Origin: Bacteroidota bacterium
GTDB taxonomy: Bacteria; Bacteroidota; Bacteroidia; Flavobacteriales; Crocinitomicaceae
NCBI GenBank assembly: GCA_005798205.1
Contig: SYKJ01000122.1
Span: 1-6,360 of the forward strand
Length of the DNA stretch: 6,360 nucleotides
Direction: 5' to 3'
The stretch's first letter is position 1; each line of letters opens with the position of its first letter. The notes beneath the pieces are model-generated. The model was not told where the DNA came from, did no database searches, and worked only from the letters and a program-made list of their open reading frames with translations. The translations under genes were made by a program, and so were the position numbers. Below are positions 1-6,269 of the stretch, piece after piece.

Positions 1-101
1 ATACTATTTCTTTAGATTGTGATGATTTACAAAATGGAACTTATATTGTGAAATTTGTTTCTGGAAAACAAAACGAAACAGTTAAGTTCATAAAAATGTA
101 A
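1..101 (+). CDS. C-terminal end of a T9SS-exported protein (type A sorting domain), partial
   Basis: The frame beginning at base 3 is open from the window edge to TAA at 99-101 and gives 32 residues ending in KFIKM. The pattern DLQNGTYIVKF, then a short GK-containing turn, then TVKFIKM, is the final beta-strand portion of a type A Por-secretion (T9SS) C-terminal sorting domain. The family consensus is roughly L-xx-G-x-Y-xx-x, a turn, and a KFxK ending. Such domains direct Bacteroidota proteins across the outer membrane through T9SS, after which the tail is normally cleaved. The catalytic or binding part of this protein lies outside the window, so its function is unknown. The gene converges on the minus-strand M1 peptidase gene and shares a terminator with it. 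The family call is based on the motif alone. Confidence 0.85.
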   Translation, partial: TISLDCDDLQNGTYIVKFVSGKQNETVKFIKM

Positions 102-118
102 ACTGAAATTCAAAATAA

Positions 119-146
119 AAAAAAAGCGACATAGGTCGCTTTTTTT
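119..146. terminator. Bidirectional rho-independent terminator
   Basis: GCGAC at 126-130 pairs with GTCGC at 135-139 around the four-base loop ATAG. The pairing extends outward through an A run (119-125) and a T run (140-146) to give a 12-bp perfect stem. The T run serves the plus-strand gene ending at 101. The A run, read as U on the other strand, serves the minus-strand gene ending at 178. Its placement between two convergent stop codons fits a shared terminator. Confidence 0.92.
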
Positions 147-177
147 ATGAAAAATAATTTCTAGGGATTAAATTAAG

Positions 178-2478
178 TTATTCACCACGCCTAATCTCCT
201 CAACTTTTTTCTGTCGTTGCATTGGGTTTCCATAACTATCTTGCTGTTTAAAAAGCTGATAACGACTTGGGTTTATTTTCTTTGGCCAATTATTGTTATC
301 TAAATCTGTATCTGCTGTCTCTAAAAATGGATCTAGTCGAAAAGATTTAACCTCCTTTTCAAGAATAAATACTTTACTTACGAGTTCCTCAGATTTTCTC
401 CATATTTCTACAGGAATTCGAATTACTTTTTTTGAATCATCCGTAAAAGTGAATTCAACTATTAAGGGCATTACGAGACCACCGATATTTGAGAATGAAA
501 CTTCGTAAAAGTGTTTATTGCTATTTAAAAGTTCCAATTCTTTTGAATCTATTTTTGCTAAAAATGTTTCGTATTCCTTTTTGTCAAGCGCATCAACATT
601 GTAAATATCTCTTTTAGCATAGAAATCATCGATTGTCGTGTCTTTCTCGTTTACAGTTTGAAGAATTTCTGATTTATTTCTCTCATCCCCGATAAAGACA
701 TCTTTCATATCATTTTTAGTTTTATTAAAAGCCTTCTCCAAATCTGGATTTTGCGTATTTAGCTGAAAGTATTTTACTTCATCAATTGAAATATCAACAT
801 TATCAGTGCCATAAAACCAGCCTCTCCAAAACCAATCTAAATCAATTGCTGAGGCGTCCTCCATTGAACGGAATAAGTCGGCTGGAGTTGGATGTTTTAA
901 TTTCCATCTTTCACAATATGTTTTGAATGCAAAATCAAATAACTCATGACCCATAATTGTTTCTCGAAGAATATTTAGAGCCGTTGCAGGTTTTCCATAA
1001 GCGTTATTGCCAAATTGCATGATAGATTCAGAATTTGTCATTATTGGAGAGATTGTTTTCTTGTCACCACGCATATAATCAGCAATCAAATATGCAGGAC
1101 CTCTTCTTGACGGATAACCGCGTTCCCATTCTTGCTCAGTAAGGTATTGGACAAAAGTGTTTAGTCCTTCATCCATCCAAGTCCATTGGCGCTCGTCTGA
1201 ATTGATTATCATCGGAAAAAAATTGTGACCAACCTCGTGAATAATAACTCCCCACATTCCATATTTATCTCCTTCCGAATAGGTGCCATCAGATTCCGGT
1301 CTGCCTCCGTTAAAACAAATCATGGGATATTCCATTCCAATCCATTTAGAATGAACAGAAATTGCGACAGGGTAGGGATAATCAACTGTAAACTTTGAAT
1401 AGGTTTTTATTGTATGGGCAACAAGTTTTGTAGAATATCTCTCCCACAATGGGTTTCCTTCTTTAGGATAATAAGACATGCAGAGTATATTTTTCCCTCC
1501 AACGCTTTGATTTTGGGCGTCCCAAATAAATTTACGAGAACTTGCAAACGCAAAGTCGCGCACATTGGTAGCTTTAAAAATCCAAGTTTTGGTCTTATTG
1601 GATTTATTTATTTCTGCTTTTTCTGCTTCAGTTTGTGATACAATAATTATAGGAGAATCGGATTTTCTTGCTTGTGCCAATCTTTTCTTCTGTTCAGCTG
1701 TGAGTACAAGGTCTAAATTTTGACATTCACCAGTTGCTGCAACAACATGATCTGAGGGAACAGTAATGGAAACCTCGTAATCTCCAAATGGGAGCGTAAA
1801 CTCTCCAGCTCCTAAAAATTGCTTGTTCTGCCAGCCGGTAACGTCGTTGTAGACGCACATTCTTGGAAAATATTGCGCAATTGTATACAGGTAGTTTTTA
1901 TCTTTTTCAAAATATTCATAGCCAGATCTTCCACCAACAGCCATACGGTCATTTATATTATACCACCACTTTATTTGAAAACTAATACTTGTTTTGGGTT
2001 GCAAGGGCTTATCCAAATCAATACGAAGCATCGTTTTATTGATAGCATAGCGCATTTGTTGACCAGCTGTAGACTTTATATAATCAATTTTAAATCCACC
2101 GTCGTAATAAAAGAATTTCTTTTTAATGTCTCCAAGGGATTTGAAATTTTCCATTTTTTCAATTTCAATCACTTTAGAATCTGAATTTTCAGCATAGATA
2201 TTTTGATCTAGTTGCAACCAAAGATAGTCAAGTCGATCAGGCGAATTATTCGTATACGTAATTGTCTCAACACCATATAATTTTTGTGTTTCATCATCAA
2301 TTGTTAAGGCCATTTTGTAATCTGCCTTTTGTTGATAATAATTGTGTCCTGGAGCCCCTGCTGCGTTGTGAAATTCATTTGGAGTAGGTAATTCAATGTC
2401 TAATTGCGCAAACTTTTTTTGACCACTTACTTTGAAACTAAAAAGTGAAATAACGCTTAAGTAAATAATTATTTTCAT
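178..2478 (-). CDS. Exported M1-family zinc metallopeptidase (aminopeptidase-like)
   Basis: This 766-residue protein has the full M1 (gluzincin) active site. HEVGH at 414-418 carries two zinc ligands and the catalytic Glu415, and Glu437, 18 residues after His418, is the third ligand. GMEYPM at 381-386 stands in place of the classical GxMEN exopeptidase motif and keeps the Glu that binds the substrate N-terminus. Tyr494 in YGKPATAL fits the transition-state tyrosine. Residues 1-20 form a signal peptide without a lipobox cysteine. The N-terminal beta domain spans about 40-250, the catalytic domain about 300-560, and a C-terminal beta-sandwich about 655-735 (GGLVMPLIVEF to DPFLETADTDLDNN), preceded by a Lys/Glu/Asp-rich helical stretch. 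There is no T9SS tail, so a periplasmic location is inferred. The family is expected to release N-terminal amino acids from peptides; the substrate is unknown. The ATG (2476-2478) overlaps the TGA of the DUF6702 gene as ATGA, which implies translational coupling. Confidence 0.93.
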   Translation of the reverse strand: MKIIIYLSVISLFSFKVSGQKKFAQLDIELPTPNEFHNAAGAPGHNYYQQKADYKMALTIDDETQKLYGVETITYTNNSPDRLDYLWLQLDQNIYAENSDSKVIEIEKMENFKSLGDIKKKFFYYDGGFKIDYIKSTAGQQMRYAINKTMLRIDLDKPLQPKTSISFQIKWWYNINDRMAVGGRSGYEYFEKDKNYLYTIAQYFPRMCVYNDVTGWQNKQFLGAGEFTLPFGDYEVSITVPSDHVVAATGECQNLDLVLTAEQKKRLAQARKSDSPIIIVSQTEAEKAEINKSNKTKTWIFKATNVRDFAFASSRKFIWDAQNQSVGGKNILCMSYYPKEGNPLWERYSTKLVAHTIKTYSKFTVDYPYPVAISVHSKWIGMEYPMICFNGGRPESDGTYSEGDKYGMWGVIIHEVGHNFFPMIINSDERQWTWMDEGLNTFVQYLTEQEWERGYPSRRGPAYLIADYMRGDKKTISPIMTNSESIMQFGNNAYGKPATALNILRETIMGHELFDFAFKTYCERWKLKHPTPADLFRSMEDASAIDLDWFWRGWFYGTDNVDISIDEVKYFQLNTQNPDLEKAFNKTKNDMKDVFIGDERNKSEILQTVNEKDTTIDDFYAKRDIYNVDALDKKEYETFLAKIDSKELELLNSNKHFYEVSFSNIGGLVMPLIVEFTFTDDSKKVIRIPVEIWRKSEELVSKVFILEKEVKSFRLDPFLETADTDLDNNNWPKKINPSRYQLFKQQDSYGNPMQRQKKVEEIRRGE

Positions 2479-2969
2479 GGCTCTATTGCTATTAATTTTG
2501 TTTTTTGGTGAGTTAAAAATTCAAATGTGTATTTTTTATTTCGATGAATAAAGGTTAATTTATTCTGTTGCTCATTATTACGATTCATTAAAAGATCATA
2601 TTCTACCTCTATTTCTTGCGGTTTAGCTAATTTTTCAGAACTAAAATAAAAATATGTTGTACCATTTAAATCCATTTCATAACCTTCAAGCTCAAGATTA
2701 ATGTGCTTGCTATTGCAGGAAAAAGATAAGCCAGAGTTTAAAATTTCCTGAATTTTATTTTTTAAAATTGAATCGTTCATTGCATCAACAATCGTTATTT
2801 TACGAGTTGTATTTTCATTTAGTAATTCCTCAAAATCGTGACTTGAAACTGAAATAGAACCCTGCAAGCATTCTTTTAATTCGTTGTACTCTAGTTCAGT
2901 ATATGAGAAATAAAATGGATGTGCATTAAGATTCAGTGAAAATAGAATTGTGAAGATGAAAAACCGCAT
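2475..2969 (-). CDS. Exported DUF6702-family-like protein, function unknown
   Basis: This 164-residue protein has a short signal peptide (about residues 1-16, MRFFIFTILFSLNLNA) followed directly by a mature start of HPFYFSYTELEYN. The HP-x-aromatic start, the DFEELL segment (45-50), LELEGYEMD (about 92-100) and a late stretch with EQQN then LTFIHRNKKYTFEF match the DUF6702 family of Bacteroidota as I remember it. These are small exported beta-rich proteins of about 160 residues with no assigned activity. No catalytic motif is visible. The gene lies 56 bp after the acetyltransferase gene and overlaps the M1 peptidase gene by 4 nt, so it is likely made together with the peptidase. AGGA lies almost against the ATG, too close for a standard ribosome binding site. 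The next Met (64) would lose the signal peptide, so 2969 is the best start. The gene call is secure; the family assignment is from memory. Confidence 0.85.
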   Translation of the reverse strand: MRFFIFTILFSLNLNAHPFYFSYTELEYNELKECLQGSISVSSHDFEELLNENTTRKITIVDAMNDSILKNKIQEILNSGLSFSCNSKHINLELEGYEMDLNGTTYFYFSSEKLAKPQEIEVEYDLLMNRNNEQQNKLTFIHRNKKYTFEFLTHQKTKLIAIEP

Positions 2970-2988
2970 TTCCTTTAATTGAGAACTC

Positions 2989-2996
2989 CAAAATTA
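2989..2996 (-). promoter_or_regulatory. Possible internal -7 box (TAnnTTTG) before the DUF6702/M1 pair
   Basis: On the minus strand the bases read TAATTTTG, an exact match to the TAnnTTTG -7 element of the Bacteroidota primary sigma factor, 19 nt before the DUF6702 ATG. I see no convincing TTG -33 element at the expected distance, and the region is very AT-rich, so a chance match is quite possible. If real, it would let the DUF6702 and M1 genes be transcribed without the protease and acetyltransferase genes. Confidence 0.25.
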
Positions 2997-3025
2997 ATGA
3001 AATTTTAGCGTTTTTTTTAGACTTT

Positions 3026-3523
3026 TTAGGTCAATGTTTTTTCCATCACAAAATCATTCATAAAATATCCATTTCCTATTGGAAAATCCTCTTTGGCAAC
3101 AATACTAAAGTTGTTTTTAAGATAAAAGTCTACCGCTTTGTTAGCCCGATTAACTTGAAGTGATATTTTTTTTGCACCCCTTATTTTTGCTCTCTGCTGC
3201 GCAAATTCCAATAATTTCAAACCAATTCCTTTTTTTTGTTCGTTTGTAAGCACATATATTTTTTGCAATTTTACCGTATGCAGTTCCTTCTCTGAAAATT
3301 CAAGTTCAATATAAGCAACTGCCTTTTTATTTGCGTAGGCGCAATAGAATTCATTTCCTTGATCGAAATCTTTTTCTAGCTTTTCTTTGGAGTACATCCA
3401 ATCCAACATGTAATCTAATTGTTCTTTAGATAAAATAGTTCCGTATGCTGAAGGCCAGATTTTAATTGCAAGACTTCTGGTGATTAGAAGATTATTTTTC
3501 TTCAACAATCGAATTTCAATCAC
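3026..3523 (-). CDS. GNAT-family N-acetyltransferase
   Basis: This 165-residue protein fits a single GNAT domain. GNAT enzymes transfer the acetyl group of acetyl-CoA to an amine. The core motif A is LQKIYVLTNEQKKGIGLKLL (about 86-105), whose QKKGIG at 96-101 is the Q/R-x-x-G-x-G/A loop that binds CoA pyrophosphate. NRANKAVDFYLKNNF (about 125-139) is motif B, with the Tyr of the AVDFY helix in the usual general-acid position. The N-terminal IWPSAYGTILSKEQLDYMLDWMYS segment and the ending NDFVMEKTL are typical of a Bacteroidota subgroup loosely resembling PaiA-type acetyltransferases. The substrate cannot be read from sequence. No signal peptide is present, so it is cytoplasmic. The start is GTG (3521-3523), overlapping the protease TGA as GTGA. 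No ATG occurs before codon 39, so GTG is needed for a complete fold. Confidence 0.92.
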   Translation of the reverse strand: MIEIRLLKKNNLLITRSLAIKIWPSAYGTILSKEQLDYMLDWMYSKEKLEKDFDQGNEFYCAYANKKAVAYIELEFSEKELHTVKLQKIYVLTNEQKKGIGLKLLEFAQQRAKIRGAKKISLQVNRANKAVDFYLKNNFSIVAKEDFPIGNGYFMNDFVMEKTLT

Positions 3524-5688
3524 TGTTTTGTGAATTGTAATTGTTGAATTTTACCGTCAATTTTCATGCGAATAAAATAGTTTCCTGGTGAAAGTTCGGA
3601 AACATTTAATTTTCCATTTGCTATTGGTTTCCAAAATATTTGTCCATTTGAGTTTATAATTTCAATTTTATCGGGCAATTCTTCAATAAGTGTAAAATGA
3701 AGTTCATTGACAACTGGATTCGGAAAAATAGACCAATCCAATTCATTTTCTTTTGCCTCAAGTCCAATTGTTTGCAGAGCCAATTGAACCGCCGCATACG
3801 CATTTACTCGTCCGGCTCCCCATTTTATACTTCCTTCGTTAGGAATAACTCCTGTAATATTATCTTGCCTTGCGGTCTCCATTATTATTTCTTTAACTTG
3901 TCTGGCAGACAAATAGGGGTTGGCATCAAGAATTAAAGCAGCGACACCAGCAACCATTGGTGAAGACATCGATGTTCCTGATAATTTAGCAAAGTGATAC
4001 GTTCTCCCATTAAAATCAACTGAGCCAAAAGATGTAAACGCAGCATCAGTAAATGATGAAATTGACGATATTACTGCTACTCCTGGTGCGGCAATGTCAG
4101 GTTTTATTACACCGTCATATCTCGGGCCTTGTGATGAAAAAGAGGCAAGTCCACCACCCACTAAAGCACCATTTGAAGCGCTATACTGACTTGCGTAAGC
4201 TGCAACGCTAATTACGTCATCGGAACATGCCGATTCACCAATACCGTTAAAGTTATCACCTGAAGTTGTACCCGAGCCAACAGCAGTAAACGCCATCCCC
4301 CAATTTCCAACATTATTTGTTAATTCAGTAAGATTCCAATAATGAACGATTCCAGTATCGGCAATAGATTTCAAAAGAACACGCAGGTTTGTATTTGTAT
4401 TTTTGACGCGAAGTCGCATTTGAGGTTTATTGTTTAGTGGATGAATGGCATCTGCAGAAATGTTGTATAAAATTGTATCTATGCCAGCAACAAGAAAAGT
4501 ATCAATGTAAGTATTCGTTGTATTTGTAGCATAGTAGGGACTTTCCGCCAAAACTACCCCAGAACTATTTGTGATAATAAGACCGTTTGAAAAATTATTT
4601 CCAACTTCCCCCCAGGAATGAATACTTTGTCCCCACATATTAGGATTTGCATTGTAGTCGTAAAAATTAATTCTTGTTTTTAATACATCATTACTAAATG
4701 TCTTTTTTAGGTGAAAATTAACATTGCCATTGTTTCCTCCAGAACTCACAAAAACAACACCCAGGTCAGTGTAGGCAGTTATTGCCTGACTTAAAAGTGA
4801 GGTTCCATCAAGGGTGCCAAAGTGATACAGACCCCAACTCATGTTAACCACCAATCTTTTTCCGTCTGCTAATGCTTTTTGGTACATCCATTCCCAAGCG
4901 TCTAAAACAGATGCTACATCAACCGTAAATGTTACAAACAGCAATTTTGATTCAAATGCTACTCCGCGATATGCAGTTCCAGCCCCGCTTCCCGCTGCAA
5001 TTCCTGCAACATGTGTTCCGTGTGTTGAGTAGTTGTAAATATTTGAGGTATCACTTTGCGCATTTAGTAAGGCTTGTGGGTTAGCATATTCTGTTCCGTA
5101 GCTATATCCTAAAGGACTTGGACCGCTTGTTTTAAATTGATCCCAAGCTGCTACAATTCGAGATTCAGACAAAGTTGTATCATAAAACATTGGAGAGGTG
5201 TAGTCAAATCCCCAATCGGTGATGCCAATGTAGACATTTTCGCCAGTGTAGCCCTCGGGCAGACCAATTCCTGAATGAACGCTGTCGGCTCGTATATCTG
5301 TAACTGCTTTATCTAGAAGTCTCTCAACTTTTCCAGCAATTTGAGCATATTCGATACCGTTCAGTGAGGAAAGAGAAGAAAGTTGCTCCACAGGAACTTT
5401 AAGCGTGATTATTGATCCAACGGGTTTACTCACAATTATACCTTTCTCTATTGTGCTTTCTCGATTAAACGCATGATTTGTTTTACCAAGAAATGAAAAG
5501 TAGTATTTTTCTTTGATTTTACATATTGGGTAAGATTCCAATTGTGAATCGTTTGCTACCCAATTTTGCAATGAAAGTTGTTTTTCTATTATTTTTAAAT
5601 CATCGCGATCAGAGGAAGAAAGTTTAACTTGACTGAAACTTAATTTTACAAAGAAACTAAATATGAAAAGGAAAATTAATTTATTCAT
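3520..5688 (-). CDS. Secreted subtilisin-like S8 serine protease with T9SS sorting domain
   Basis: This 722-residue protein begins with a signal peptide (about 1-20, ending LSFSQ) and an I9-like propeptide region (about 21-125, with LSSLSSLNGIEYAQIAGKVERLLDKA). The S8 domain follows, with Asp158 in ITDWGFD, His223 in STHGTHVAGIAAG, oxyanion-hole Asn319 in SSGGNNG, and Ser573 in LSGTSMSSPMVAG. About 250 residues separate Asn319 and Ser573, more than in compact subtilisins. The stretch at about 325-470 is beta- and Asn/Thr-rich and looks like an inserted beta domain, a feature of some S8 subgroups. The end (about 645-722, with FPNPVVNELHF and LSPGNYFIRM) is a type A T9SS sorting domain. It should be exported by Sec and then T9SS to the surface or medium, with propeptide and tail removed. 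It is first in a four-gene minus-strand cluster. All triad residues are present, so it is probably active. Confidence 0.95.
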   Translation of the reverse strand: MNKLIFLFIFSFFVKLSFSQVKLSSSDRDDLKIIEKQLSLQNWVANDSQLESYPICKIKEKYYFSFLGKTNHAFNRESTIEKGIIVSKPVGSIITLKVPVEQLSSLSSLNGIEYAQIAGKVERLLDKAVTDIRADSVHSGIGLPEGYTGENVYIGITDWGFDYTSPMFYDTTLSESRIVAAWDQFKTSGPSPLGYSYGTEYANPQALLNAQSDTSNIYNYSTHGTHVAGIAAGSGAGTAYRGVAFESKLLFVTFTVDVASVLDAWEWMYQKALADGKRLVVNMSWGLYHFGTLDGTSLLSQAITAYTDLGVVFVSSGGNNGNVNFHLKKTFSNDVLKTRINFYDYNANPNMWGQSIHSWGEVGNNFSNGLIITNSSGVVLAESPYYATNTTNTYIDTFLVAGIDTILYNISADAIHPLNNKPQMRLRVKNTNTNLRVLLKSIADTGIVHYWNLTELTNNVGNWGMAFTAVGSGTTSGDNFNGIGESACSDDVISVAAYASQYSASNGALVGGGLASFSSQGPRYDGVIKPDIAAPGVAVISSISSFTDAAFTSFGSVDFNGRTYHFAKLSGTSMSSPMVAGVAALILDANPYLSARQVKEIIMETARQDNITGVIPNEGSIKWGAGRVNAYAAVQLALQTIGLEAKENELDWSIFPNPVVNELHFTLIEELPDKIEIINSNGQIFWKPIANGKLNVSELSPGNYFIRMKIDGKIQQLQFTKQ

Positions 5689-5933
5689 TGCAGTTTTGTT
5701 GAACCGAACTCAAAGTTAGCATTTTCAGTTTATTTCGGAATTGAAAATACAAGTATTATTGTTTTTTTTATTGACAATATAAGGTTTAAAAATAATCAAA
5801 TGTGTGAATCTTTAATTCTTGAAAAAAAAATCTAAAAAGATGAAATTTTTTCTTTTTTAACAAGAAAGACCTAATTTTTTTAATCATTTATTTTATCTTT
5901 TATCTTATTTAACTCTATCTATAAATTGTAAAT
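5689..5933. other. Divergent AT-rich intergenic region
   Basis: These 245 bases separate the minus-strand protease gene from the plus-strand reading frame at 5934. They are dominated by A and T runs (for example 5762-5769, 5822-5830, 5846-5858) and hold no reading frame of useful length. The one regulatory element I can support is the -7 box at 5711-5718. There is no terminator-grade hairpin. Confidence 0.7.
5711..5718 (-). promoter_or_regulatory. Likely -7 box (TAnnTTTG) of the protease-led cluster
   Basis: On the minus strand the bases read TAACTTTG, an exact match to the Bacteroidota TAnnTTTG element, 22 nt before the protease ATG at 5688. The -33 position has only an imperfect TTTTCAA (about 5746-5740) in place of TTTG/TTG. 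Transcription would start near 5705, leaving a leader of about 15-20 nt. The position upstream of the first gene of the cluster makes this more credible than the other matches in the window. Confidence 0.45.
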
Positions 5934-6269
5934 TTGCTTGTGCATTCCATTGAACCATTTTATAATTGGAGGGGTTACTATATTTCTTCTGAAGATATTC
6001 AATCTCCTTTTTTTGAGAGATCTTATAGTGAATTTGAATTCACAAATTCCATCTATAATTATTGTATTCATCCGCAATGGGACTCTATTGGCTCGCCTAC
6101 TTTATTTATTAAAATACTATACTGTGATTATGATACAGCTTTTGCTATAATAGAATTAATTGGTGAGTGGAATGACGCGATAGAAAACGACATTATGATT
6201 TTCAAAAGAGATATTATTGATTTAATGATTGTGGCAGGCATAAATAAATTCATTTTAATCGGAAAATAA
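5934..6269 (+). CDS. Conserved Bacteroidota hypothetical protein, possibly truncated or decayed
   Basis: The frame gives up to 111 residues. The upstream in-frame stop is TAA at 5922-5924 and there is no ATG near the beginning. The possible starts are TTG (5934) and GTG (5940), and ATT at 5925 is where an ATG might have been. The residues SIEPFYNW (5-12), YSEFEFTNSIYNY (31-43), IHPQWD (45-50) and AIIELIGEWNDAIENDIM (71-88) are rich in aromatic and acidic residues. They resemble a soluble Bacteroidota protein of unknown function that I remember as continuing past FILIG with an ENVLNF-like segment and an acidic, Tyr-rich stretch. Here the frame stops at FILIGK. There is no signal peptide or membrane segment. 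No ribosome binding site is visible, as is normal for this phylum. The coding character is convincing; whether the gene is intact is not. It is transcribed away from the protease cluster. Confidence 0.6.
   Translation: MLVHSIEPFYNWRGYYISSEDIQSPFFERSYSEFEFTNSIYNYCIHPQWDSIGSPTLFIKILYCDYDTAFAIIELIGEWNDAIENDIMIFKRDIIDLMIVAGINKFILIGK

Noticed and set aside
293..2184. Several plus-strand reading frames of 70-120 codons inside the M1 gene
   Set aside because: They lie antisense to a gene with a complete M1 active site, encode no recognisable motifs, and are explained by the composition of the opposite strand.
3697..5032. Plus-strand reading frames inside the S8 protease gene
   Set aside because: They are antisense to a well-supported gene, with Cys/Ser/Ile-rich translations lacking domain features.
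5771..5796. TTGACA followed by an AATAAT-like hexamer, resembling a sigma-70 promoter
   Set aside because: Bacteroidota use a different consensus (TTG then TAnnTTTG), the spacing is poor, and the match is expected by chance in such AT-rich sequence.
5800..5835. ATG-started 11-codon frame
   Set aside because: It is too short and ends in poly-Lys codons from an A run, with no supporting context.
5834..5857. AAAAAGA / TCTTTTT inverted repeat with a T run
   Set aside because: The stem has a single G-C pair and a ten-base loop, so it would not form a stable terminator.
5929..5936. Plus-strand TAAATTTG, an exact TAnnTTTG match
   Set aside because: It overlaps the earliest candidate start codons of the gene at 5934, and transcription would begin inside the conserved reading frame; there is no -33 element.
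5938..6150. Second plus-strand frame of 70 codons overlapping the hypothetical gene
   Set aside because: It overlaps a frame with much better protein-like composition and is a very hydrophobic Ile/Leu-rich shadow translation.
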